Of a stretch of 13,459 nucleotides of DNA, positions 6,923 to 12,799 are shown one piece after another. Source of the stretch: Candidatus Saccharimonadota bacterium (GTDB taxonomy: Bacteria; Patescibacteriota; Saccharimonadia; Saccharimonadales; UBA4665); NCBI GenBank assembly GCA_029288515.1, contig JARIHB010000091.1:1-13459 (forward strand), given 5' to 3'. A program made the position numbers and the translations under genes. Position 1 is the first letter of the stretch. Each line of letters opens with the position of its first letter. A model generated the notes under the pieces. It did no database searches, had not been told where the DNA came from, and was given only the letters and a program-made list of their open reading frames with translations.

Positions 6923-6951
6923 AGTATACCATATCTGTTACCAGATGAAAA
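6923..6951 (-). promoter_or_regulatory. Promoter for rplS
   Basis: On the minus strand, TTTTCA (6951-6946), 17 bp, then TGG-TATACT (-10 at 6928-6923, extended by TG). The implied leader is about 31 nt. The -35 starts 6 bp after the end of the long hairpin at 6958-7061. Confidence 0.65.
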
Positions 6952-6957
6952 GCGTCT

Positions 6958-7061
6958 TAGACCAACCCGCCTCTCCGCATATCATGCACGTGCTCAAACA
7001 GCTCTCGCTGCGCTCGAGAACTGCGCGCGTAGCATAATATACTGCGAGGCGGGTTGGTCTA
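6958..7061. repeat. 104-nt rod-like inverted-repeat element (candidate structured RNA)
   Basis: A perfect 16-bp closing stem, TAGACCAACCCGCCTC (6958-6973) with its complement at 7046-7061, encloses further helices. There is a small internal loop, then 9 bp with one C-A mismatch (6979-6987 with 7032-7040), then 6 bp with one wobble after a bulged A7031 (6988-6993 with 7025-7030). A TCAAA/C asymmetric loop follows, then 8 bp with one mismatch (6999-7007 with 7015-7023) and a 7-nt loop. The whole folds as one rod on either strand. It begins 2 nt after the stop codon of the 7064-7450 gene and ends just before the rplS promoter. There is no U-tract. It may be an RNase III substrate, a 3'-UTR element or an independent small RNA. 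Confidence 0.6.
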
Positions 7062-7063
7062 GC

Positions 7064-7450
7064 CTATTCTTCTTGCAGCCAGGCGATGGCGTCACTTTCG
7101 TTGTCGAAGCCTTTAAACTTGTTATTGAGGTTTAAATGCATGGCTTCCAGTGTAGCCAAAAACATTTTGCTTAGGTCACCCTGCCTGAATACAATCGCCA
7201 CCTTGCGAAACTCCCGCAAACTCCATAACACCCCCACGCCTTTGGTTTGCGACGAGATTGTCACATGGCCTTCGTCAACTTTCTGAATATTGTCCAGCAG
7301 GCAATCAATGCCGGTTTCTTTACGCAGGGCCAATGCTGCCTTGGCGGGTACATCAACGTCTTCTTCGTGGATCCTCCCCCATGTCTCCATATGTATGTAA
7401 TTACCCTGCACAGTTAACTTATAGCCGTGGTCTTGTTCTGATGCACCCAT
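7064..7450 (-). CDS. SpoIIAA-like (STAS-fold) protein
   Basis: A 128-aa cytoplasmic protein resembling the SpoIIAA-like family of small alpha/beta proteins. The N-terminal half is beta-rich, with YIHMETWGRIHEEDVD at 18-33, and is followed by a helix AKAALALRKETGIDCLLDN at 36-54. A central LREFRKVAIVF forms strand and helix. The ending, FDNESDAIAWLQEE at 115-128, matches the characteristic 'F...eeAl.WL' close of that family. No catalytic residues can be named. The usual SpoIIAA role (anti-sigma antagonist) should not be assumed, because most relatives of this type are uncharacterised. The ATG at 7450 has AAGG 5 nt upstream as a possible SD. A convincing promoter was not found. The stop is followed within 2 nt by the long hairpin at 6958-7061. 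Confidence 0.6.
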   Translation of the reverse strand: MGASEQDHGYKLTVQGNYIHMETWGRIHEEDVDVPAKAALALRKETGIDCLLDNIQKVDEGHVTISSQTKGVGVLWSLREFRKVAIVFRQGDLSKMFLATLEAMHLNLNNKFKGFDNESDAIAWLQEE

Positions 7451-7484
7451 ACGTACCTTAGCTTGTTATGTAATAAATATCGCA

Positions 7485-7514
7485 TTGCGCCCTAAGATGC
7501 GTAACACGTATAGT
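7485..7514 (+). promoter_or_regulatory. Possible promoter for the three-gene operon 7560-10507
   Basis: TTGCGC (7485-7490), 18 bp, then TATAGT (7509-7514). The leader would be about 40 nt and contains the SD AAAGGA at 7544-7549, 10 nt before the ATG at 7560. The -35 is weak and the -10 is good. Confidence 0.45.
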
Positions 7515-7559
7515 TTGTACTATCTCATTGTACACGCCTAAGTAAAGGAACACGAAGTA

Positions 7560-8750
7560 ATGGCACAGCCCTCCGAAATGCTTACACAATTGTTAGATAT
7601 GAGCCATCAAGGGCCACTATTGGGTGAGGGCGTGGCCTTTGGGCCCCTCGACGAACCGCGCCGGGAGATTATTCACGCCCAGGTGTATGAGGTGGCAGCA
7701 ATGACTGCAGCCAACGTGACCCTAACGCTACGCGCAGCCCTGCCTGAAGCGTCCAGTGACGATATTGCTGCACATGTGCGCCAAATCATACCCAAGGCAA
7801 CAGCGTTTATGCCGGCGCTGACTGCCGGTGAGTTGCGAGGTGAAGATGATACGCGCCTCCTGTCGTTTGCCGCCAGTGCCGTAAGCTACATGTACGCTGC
7901 TGACCAGTTGATAGACCGAGGAGATAGCGCTATGGAGTACGCTGTCGATGCGTACAATGGCAAATTGCACGCTCCGCCGCGAGTCCCAGCTGCCGATATA
8001 GCCACCCGGATGAAGATTATGACCGGCATGCAGGAAGACATTATCGAACTGGGCGGCGCCGATGCACCAGATATTGAGATATGCTACAGCGGGCTAGTAT
8101 TGCATAATGAGGTACGGCTGCAACGCATCGGCCGTCAATACCACAAATGCAAGACACCCGAGGCCGCCAAAACGTACCTGGATATGCTCGCTATCACTAC
8201 AGCCGAGCTAATGGTTGCTGATGCCGGCTACCAAAGTGTGACTGCTTCGCTGCACCCGCTATACAAAAGGCATAACAGTGATTTGCCCTCTATCAATACA
8301 TTGCACAGTGATTCCCGCGTCCAGCACCTTATGCAAATTGCCAACGCCGCAGCCCGCGTTGGCGACGAACGCAGCGACTGGTGGATGGATGCTGGTAATG
8401 ACCCGCGATATGGCGTACCAACTCTCAATCCATTTATTCAGCCGCACCCCAAGCTTACTGCCACCCTCTGCCGGCTAGCCGGTATTACCGATCCGCTGGA
8501 AGTGAAGATGATGCACGATGGCTTTGTAGGCTTCGCCAATGCAAACGACGCCCGCGAGCGCAGTGAGCACGGAGCGGCCGTTACCGACCACTTCTTCAAC
8601 CAATTACGCATGGGCATTGCCGAAGCCGAAGACGCCTGGCCCCCAGAGTTCAAGCAATACTTGACGCTCATAAAGCGCGTTGGTGAAATCTGCATTGTGA
8701 ATATGGAACTGGGTGACATCAGAATGGGCGGCGGTACCATGCCGGATTGA
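7560..8750 (+). CDS. Alpha-helical protein, possible class I isoprenoid-synthase-like fold
   Basis: A 396-aa soluble protein that looks almost entirely helical and that I cannot assign firmly. Two acidic motifs are spaced as in class I isoprenoid/terpene synthases. AADQLIDRGD at 113-122 recalls the DDxxD metal motif in the form D115-x3-D119. VGDERSDWWMD at 267-277, about 150 residues later, recalls the second Mg-binding NSE region, but without an exact NDxxSxxxE match. Helices of the type LVLHNEVRLQRIGRQYHKC and a late conserved-looking stretch NANDARERSEHGA (327-339) are also seen. The match is suggestive only, and the protein may be a catalytically altered member or an unrelated helical family. 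It is the first gene of an operon: the malic enzyme starts 42 nt downstream. The SD AAAGGA lies 10 nt before the start. Confidence 0.8.
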   Translation: MAQPSEMLTQLLDMSHQGPLLGEGVAFGPLDEPRREIIHAQVYEVAAMTAANVTLTLRAALPEASSDDIAAHVRQIIPKATAFMPALTAGELRGEDDTRLLSFAASAVSYMYAADQLIDRGDSAMEYAVDAYNGKLHAPPRVPAADIATRMKIMTGMQEDIIELGGADAPDIEICYSGLVLHNEVRLQRIGRQYHKCKTPEAAKTYLDMLAITTAELMVADAGYQSVTASLHPLYKRHNSDLPSINTLHSDSRVQHLMQIANAAARVGDERSDWWMDAGNDPRYGVPTLNPFIQPHPKLTATLCRLAGITDPLEVKMMHDGFVGFANANDARERSEHGAAVTDHFFNQLRMGIAEAEDAWPPEFKQYLTLIKRVGEICIVNMELGDIRMGGGTMPD

Positions 8751-8792
8751 GCCGAATTGATGTAACATATCTAGTACATAAAGGAAAAAACG

Positions 8793-9926
8793 ATGGATTA
8801 CGCAGAACATGCGCTGGATAAACATAGACAATTACGGGGTAAAATCGAAATTGCACTCAAGGATACACTTGATAGCCGCGATCAGCTTAGTACCTACTAC
8901 TCGCCGGGTGTGGGTGCGGTAAGCAGCCATATTGCCAACCACCCGGAAACCGCCCGCGATCTTACCTGGACAAATAACCTGGTGGCCGTCATCAGCGACG
9001 GTTCAGCCGTACTTGGCCTGGGGAATGTCGGCCCGGCGGCCGCTTTGCCGGTGATGGAGGGCAAGGCCATGTTATTTAAACATTTTGCCGGCATCAACGC
9101 CGTACCGATCGTACTCGATGTACACACGGCCGATGAAATTGTGGCCGCCGTAACCGCCATAGCGCCGAGCTTTGGTGGTATTAACCTGGAGGACATTGCC
9201 GCGCCGCTCTGTTTCGAGGTAGAAGAACGCGTTAAGGCAGCGCTGCATATCCCCGTGATGCACGACGACCAGCACGGCACTGCTATCGTCACACTCGCCG
9301 GGCTGATCAATGCCATGAAAGTCGTAGGCAAAAAACTAACGGACTGCAAAATTGTGCTGGTGGGTGCCGGAGCGGCCGGCGTAGCTATCGCCAAACTGCT
9401 GCATCAATATGCTCAGCCGCAGATTATCGCCGTGGACAGTAAAGGTATTATCAGCAGCGACCGTACCGACCTTACCGAGGAAAAACGCCACCTGCTCCAG
9501 TTTGCCGGCGGTCCGGTGGCTGCCGGTTCGCTGGACGCCGCCATTAGCGGCGCAGATATTTTTATCGGCGTCTCCAAGCCGGGTCTGCTCACCTCTACGA
9601 TGATACGCGCGATGGCCCAAAATTCCATTATCTTTGCCCTGGCCAACCCAACACCTGAGATTATGCCCGACGAAGCCAAAGCAGCCGGTGCGGCCATTGT
9701 AGCCACCGGCCGCAGCGACTTTCCAAACCAAGTTAACAATGCGCTGGCCTTCCCAGGCATATTCCGTGGGGCGCTTGATAACCACGTCGCCACAATTACC
9801 GATGAGCATAAAATAGCCACTGCCGAAGCGATTGCCAGCCTGGTTAAAACGCCGACGGCAGAGTGCATTATTCCCAGCGTACTTGAACCACGGCTCGTAG
9901 AAACCGTAGCCGCGCACATAAGATAG
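8793..9926 (+). CDS. Malic enzyme (malate oxidative decarboxylation), probably NAD-dependent
   Basis: Converts malate to pyruvate and CO2 with reduction of NAD(P)+, using a divalent metal. At 377 aa it is of the short bacterial type. The N-terminal part has YYSPGVG with catalytic Y36, SDGSAVLGLGNVG at 68-80, and MEGKAMLFKHFAGI with catalytic K91. NLEDI supplies E133 and D134, and HDDQHGTAIV starts at 157. The nucleotide-binding domain begins VLVGAGAAGVAIA (G191-x-G193-x-x-G196), and its second strand ends in D215, which usually favours NAD over NADP. LANPTPEI at 283-290 and TGRSDFPNQVNNALAFPGIF at 305-324 are classic malic-enzyme motifs. All active-site residues look intact. A strong SD AAAGGA lies 7 nt before the ATG. 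The gene is operonic, with 8 nt to the next gene. In a fermentative reduced genome it may supply pyruvate and reducing power (inference). Confidence 0.93.
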   Translation: MDYAEHALDKHRQLRGKIEIALKDTLDSRDQLSTYYSPGVGAVSSHIANHPETARDLTWTNNLVAVISDGSAVLGLGNVGPAAALPVMEGKAMLFKHFAGINAVPIVLDVHTADEIVAAVTAIAPSFGGINLEDIAAPLCFEVEERVKAALHIPVMHDDQHGTAIVTLAGLINAMKVVGKKLTDCKIVLVGAGAAGVAIAKLLHQYAQPQIIAVDSKGIISSDRTDLTEEKRHLLQFAGGPVAAGSLDAAISGADIFIGVSKPGLLTSTMIRAMAQNSIIFALANPTPEIMPDEAKAAGAAIVATGRSDFPNQVNNALAFPGIFRGALDNHVATITDEHKIATAEAIASLVKTPTAECIIPSVLEPRLVETVAAHIR

Positions 9927-9934
9927 GAGCAACC

Positions 9935-10507
9935 ATGACCCTTCACAGCAACCGCATTGATCTACCCCTTGCCCGCCGCACAGCCTGCACGGACGGAACA
10001 GGTCCTTTTATCGCCAATGTCTACTATCTGCCAAACTCCTTGCAATGCCGCTCGTTAATCATCGGTGCCGAACCGCCGAAAGATACACCCTCTCTATTCC
10101 AGATAGCCAATGAACGATTAAACGCCAACGAGCCGCTCGGCGGGCCATGGCACGCAGCGGCTATCTTACTCACCCGCTTGTGTACCTTAGAACATCCAGA
10201 CGAACGCACACCCGATCTGGCCGGCAACCGTATCGAAATTGTCAATGCCTACATAGCCGCAGACCCCGGCACCGAGCGTTTTAGTGCCCCAAGGCTTGGA
10301 AGCCGCAGCTTTCATGGCAACGTAAAAACTCATGGGTTCGATAGAGAAAAGCGCGGCAACCCATTGGTATTACCGGCCGCAGAAGGTATATCACCGCCAA
10401 ACGAAATAATTGCCGTGCGTAGTGTCGGATCTTCTTATTTTTACGCGGCGCTGCACGCCGAATTCGAACAGCTGGTCGGCATCGATCCAACGCTCTACAC
10501 AGACTAG
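9935..10507 (+). CDS. Hypothetical protein, third gene of the malic-enzyme operon
   Basis: A 190-aa protein that I do not recognise. There is no signal peptide or membrane segment. The sequence has no obvious nucleotide-binding or catalytic motif. Its central region (GGPWHAAAILLTRL, about 69-82) could be a helix, and the C-terminus (IAVRSVGSSYFYAALHAEFEQL) ends in another. A start at 9935 is supported by AGGAG at 9925-9929, 5 nt upstream, and by an 8-nt gap after the malic enzyme. Coding style resembles its neighbours, and co-expression with the malic enzyme is likely. Its stop codon overlaps that of the convergent pilB in a CTAG palindrome (10504-10507). Confidence 0.7.
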   Translation: MTLHSNRIDLPLARRTACTDGTGPFIANVYYLPNSLQCRSLIIGAEPPKDTPSLFQIANERLNANEPLGGPWHAAAILLTRLCTLEHPDERTPDLAGNRIEIVNAYIAADPGTERFSAPRLGSRSFHGNVKTHGFDREKRGNPLVLPAAEGISPPNEIIAVRSVGSSYFYAALHAEFEQLVGIDPTLYTD

Positions 10508-12105
10508 CTGACTACGCGGTAGACTTCTTCGATTGTCGTAACGCCCTCAATGGCCTTAAGAATACCGTCCTGAAGCATTGTCAGCATGCCATCCTCAACC
10601 GCCCGTTTTTGCAGCACGTCAGTGGTAATTTGCTCTGGAGACAAACGCAGAATCTGTTGCACGCCCGGTGTCATTTGCATTTGTTCGCGGATTGGCAGCT
10701 GGCCGGTATAACCAAACGGATTATCAGCTGACTTGCCGGGCTTGTAGAGCGTAAGGTTTGTGATATCAGGCTTTTGTATGCCTGGAGGCAAGGAGTCGAT
10801 AATCTGTTGCAGTTGAGCCTTGAGTGCGGCGTCAGGCTGGTATGCCTGGCGGGTGGCTTCGTCAAGCCGTCGCACAAGACGCTGCGCCATAATCAAGTGC
10901 ATAGCCGAAGCAAACAGCGGATTAACACCTATGAAGTCAATCATGCGCGTTAGCGCCGCTGCCGCCGATGAGGCGTGGAAGGTACTCAACACCAAGTGTC
11001 CGGTTAGCGCCGCTTGCAGCGCGGTCTTGGCTGTGTCCTGGTCACGAATCTCGCCTACCATCACGACATCCGGGTCAAGGCGCAGCACCGCACGCAATTT
11101 CTCGGCAAAACCCGCCGCATTGACGTCGCCGCGGACCGGTATCTGTACAATTCCAGGCATAAAGTATTCTACCGGGTCTTCCAGAGTTATCAGCTTACGC
11201 TCGTCACTGTTTAAGGTGTTCAGTAGTGAATACAGCGTGGTCGTCTTACCGGAGCCAGTGGGACCCACCACCAGCACCATACCCGTAGGATGTTTGATAA
11301 CGTCGTCAACCACCTCCCGCTCGCGTGGCGACAGACTCAATTTATCCAGGCTTAGCAACTCCATCTGCATGGTAAACAAGCGCATCACCACGTCCTGGCC
11401 GTACACGGTCGGTACGGTTTCCACGCGCAGGTTGACCGTTACATCTTCGCCCGTAGCCATGCGGTAGGTTTGATTGATGTGGCCGGTTTGAGCGTCTGGA
11501 GCGTCGGTAGATACATTGGCCGCCACAGCAACCGAAGACATTAGCTGGTGGTATTTATCCCTGGCGAGCTGTGCAATGATATGCAGCACGCCGTCTACAC
11601 GGAAACGTACACGCACATAGTCGGCCTGGTTTTCCATGTGAATGTCTGAAGCCTTTAGGTTGTACGCCTGTTTTACCAGATAGGCCAAAATGTCATCAGC
11701 GCGCACCTGGGCCAGCGTCTCGGAAATTTTCTTCAACAACTGTGCGTCGTCGGCGCTGGCGATGTTAATGTTTTCGTATACGATTTGCTTCGGCGGATCG
11801 TAGAGCCGCATATACTCACGGTATCCGGCATCCGATATCAACACAAATGACGTACGGTATTCGTTAAAGCGCTGCGTATATTCGCGTACGGTCTGTTGTG
11901 ATGTGGTGTTGGTAATACCGAACATCAGGTTACTTTTGTCGGCAGTAATAGGAATAATACGTTTTTGGTATAGCTCCGGCAGCGGCACCAGGTCTTTATA
12001 TAACGGCTTGTCGCGCATTGCCGACGTATCGAAATAGGTAAGGCCCAGCAGGCGGGCACGGCGTTGGGTAGCCACTTCTTCATCGTAGCGGGCATCTTGA
12101 CTCAT
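10504..12105 (-). CDS. pilB: PilB/GspE-family type IV pilus assembly ATPase, cysteine-free
   Basis: A hexameric secretion ATPase that powers pilus extension from the cytoplasmic side of the membrane. At 533 aa it has an N-terminal regulatory region (about 1-115) followed by the N2 domain with SDIHMENQADYVRVRFRVDG at 153-172. The ATPase domain has Walker A GPTGSGKT at 281-288, Asp box LITLEDPVEY at 305-314, Walker B DPDVVMVGEIRD at 344-355 and His box TGHLVLSTFHAS at 368-379. All are intact. The zinc-binding tetracysteine motif usually found after the His box (RLC..C) is absent: the region reads RLVRRLDEATRQAY, and the whole protein has no cysteine. It is the probable motor for the prepilin at 1778-2242. 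The start at 12105 has a -10 box 8 nt upstream, and its promoter region is divergent from the methyltransferase gene. Confidence 0.93.
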   Translation of the reverse strand: MSQDARYDEEVATQRRARLLGLTYFDTSAMRDKPLYKDLVPLPELYQKRIIPITADKSNLMFGITNTTSQQTVREYTQRFNEYRTSFVLISDAGYREYMRLYDPPKQIVYENINIASADDAQLLKKISETLAQVRADDILAYLVKQAYNLKASDIHMENQADYVRVRFRVDGVLHIIAQLARDKYHQLMSSVAVAANVSTDAPDAQTGHINQTYRMATGEDVTVNLRVETVPTVYGQDVVMRLFTMQMELLSLDKLSLSPREREVVDDVIKHPTGMVLVVGPTGSGKTTTLYSLLNTLNSDERKLITLEDPVEYFMPGIVQIPVRGDVNAAGFAEKLRAVLRLDPDVVMVGEIRDQDTAKTALQAALTGHLVLSTFHASSAAAALTRMIDFIGVNPLFASAMHLIMAQRLVRRLDEATRQAYQPDAALKAQLQQIIDSLPPGIQKPDITNLTLYKPGKSADNPFGYTGQLPIREQMQMTPGVQQILRLSPEQITTDVLQKRAVEDGMLTMLQDGILKAIEGVTTIEEVYRVVS

Positions 12106-12113
12106 ACTGTAAG

Positions 12114-12122
12114 TTTATAGCA
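12114..12122 (-). promoter_or_regulatory. Extended -10 promoter for pilB (leaderless)
   Basis: On the minus strand, TGC (12122-12120) is followed by TATAAA (12119-12114), then 8 nt (CTTACAGT) to the pilB ATG at 12105. No good -35 and no SD are seen. The divergent trmH-type promoter begins only about 23 bp away. Confidence 0.55.
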
Positions 12123-12144
12123 TGAGCGGGACGCCGTAAACGTG

Positions 12145-12150
12145 TATAGT
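12145..12150 (+). promoter_or_regulatory. -10 box for the RNA methyltransferase gene (leaderless)
   Basis: TATAGT, then exactly 6 nt (AGAAGC), then the ATG at 12157. This box would lie inside the reading frame if the GTG at 12142 were the start, so it argues for the later ATG. Confidence 0.55.
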
Positions 12151-12156
12151 AGAAGC

Positions 12157-12654
12157 ATGCGAGATATTATCATCATTGCTCACAACCTGCGGAGCTGTCA
12201 TAACGTTGGTTCGTTACTGCGTACCGCTGAAGGCCTGGGCGTTACCAAGGTAATCCTGAGCGGCTACACGCCGCACCCCGCGCATGCTAACGACCGCCGC
12301 CTGCCCCACGAAGCCGCCAAAATTACTAATCAAATACACAAAACCGCCCTTGGAGCCGAAGACATGGTGAAGTGGGATTACCACAAAGATATCCTGCCGG
12401 TTATTGCCAAATTGCAATCCGAAGGCTGGACCGTTGCCGCTGTTGAACAATCTGAAGTTTCAAAAGATCTCCCCGACTACCATCCACCGCAAAAAATCGT
12501 ACTGCTTATGGGCCGTGAAGTGGAAGGCGTAGAACAGGAAGTGCTCGACGCCTGCGACTTGACGTTGGAGATTCCGATGCTCGGCAAAAAAGAATCATAC
12601 AACGTCGTCCAGGCCGCCGCCATGGCACTCTACCATTGCCGGTTTACTGTGTAG
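12157..12654 (+). CDS. SpoU/TrmH-family RNA 2'-O-methyltransferase
   Basis: A SAM-dependent methyltransferase with a trefoil knot that modifies ribose in tRNA or rRNA. With the ATG at 12157 it is 165 aa, which is the minimal catalytic domain without an N-terminal RNA-binding extension. Motif 1 is AHNLRSCHNVGSLLRTAEGL at 8-27, with N10, N16 and R22. Motif 2 is IVLLMGREVEGV at 114-125. Motif 3 is LEIPMLGKKESYNVVQAAAM at 137-156, with E146 and N149, and forms the knot and cofactor site. The target nucleotide cannot be assigned. A frame-consistent GTG start at 12142 is rejected because homologous proteins start near the M-R-D-I-I strand and because it would overlap a -10 box. The stop is followed after 9 nt by the long hairpin at 12664-12786. 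Confidence 0.92.
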   Translation: MRDIIIIAHNLRSCHNVGSLLRTAEGLGVTKVILSGYTPHPAHANDRRLPHEAAKITNQIHKTALGAEDMVKWDYHKDILPVIAKLQSEGWTVAAVEQSEVSKDLPDYHPPQKIVLLMGREVEGVEQEVLDACDLTLEIPMLGKKESYNVVQAAAMALYHCRFTV

Positions 12655-12663
12655 TGTTTGTAA

Positions 12664-12786
12664 GCTGCACCACCTTACTGAAGAGACTAAAACGGAAAGT
12701 GCAGCCGGAAAGCCGAGCTTTTGAGACTACAGGCTCAAAAGTCGGTTTGCCGCGCGTGAGCGGTCTCTTCAGTAAGGTGGTGCAGC
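12664..12786. repeat. 123-nt inverted-repeat element with 24-bp perfect closing stem (candidate structured RNA)
   Basis: The 5' arm 12664-12687 (begins GCTGCACCACC, ends GAAGAGAC) is perfectly complementary to 12763-12786. Inside, CCGA-G-CTTTTGAG (12713-12725) pairs with CTCAAAAGTCGG (12734-12745) as a 12-bp stem with a bulged G and an 8-nt loop ACTACAGG. GGAAA/TTTGCC can extend this stem. The two stems are separated by an asymmetric bubble (about 12688-12706 opposite 12752-12762). The element starts 9 nt after the methyltransferase stop and ends 1 nt before the -10 box of the CAP gene. There is no U-tract. The stem-bubble-stem layout is loosely 6S-like, but the sequence was not recognised. 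Confidence 0.65.
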
Positions 12787-12787
12787 G

Positions 12788-12793
12788 TATGGT
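12788..12793 (+). promoter_or_regulatory. -10 box for the CAP-domain gene (leaderless)
   Basis: TATGGT, then exactly 6 nt (ACACTA), then the ATG at 12800. Any -35 would lie within the 3' arm of the 12664-12786 hairpin (TCTTCA at 12766-12771, 16-bp spacer, weak). No SD is present. Confidence 0.45.
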
Positions 12794-12799
12794 ACACTA

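Noticed and set aside
6958..7061. MITE-like mobile element
   Set aside because: No target-site duplication flanks either long inverted repeat, the two repeats are unrelated to each other, and no transposase is present.
9336..9946. Two long minus-strand open frames (9336-9932 and 9413-9946)
   Set aside because: Both are antisense to the malic enzyme, which has complete catalytic motifs.
12664..12786. SRP RNA, tmRNA, RNase P RNA or a confident 6S RNA
   Set aside because: The conserved SRP apical sequence and other family signatures are absent. The 6S resemblance is only in overall layout.
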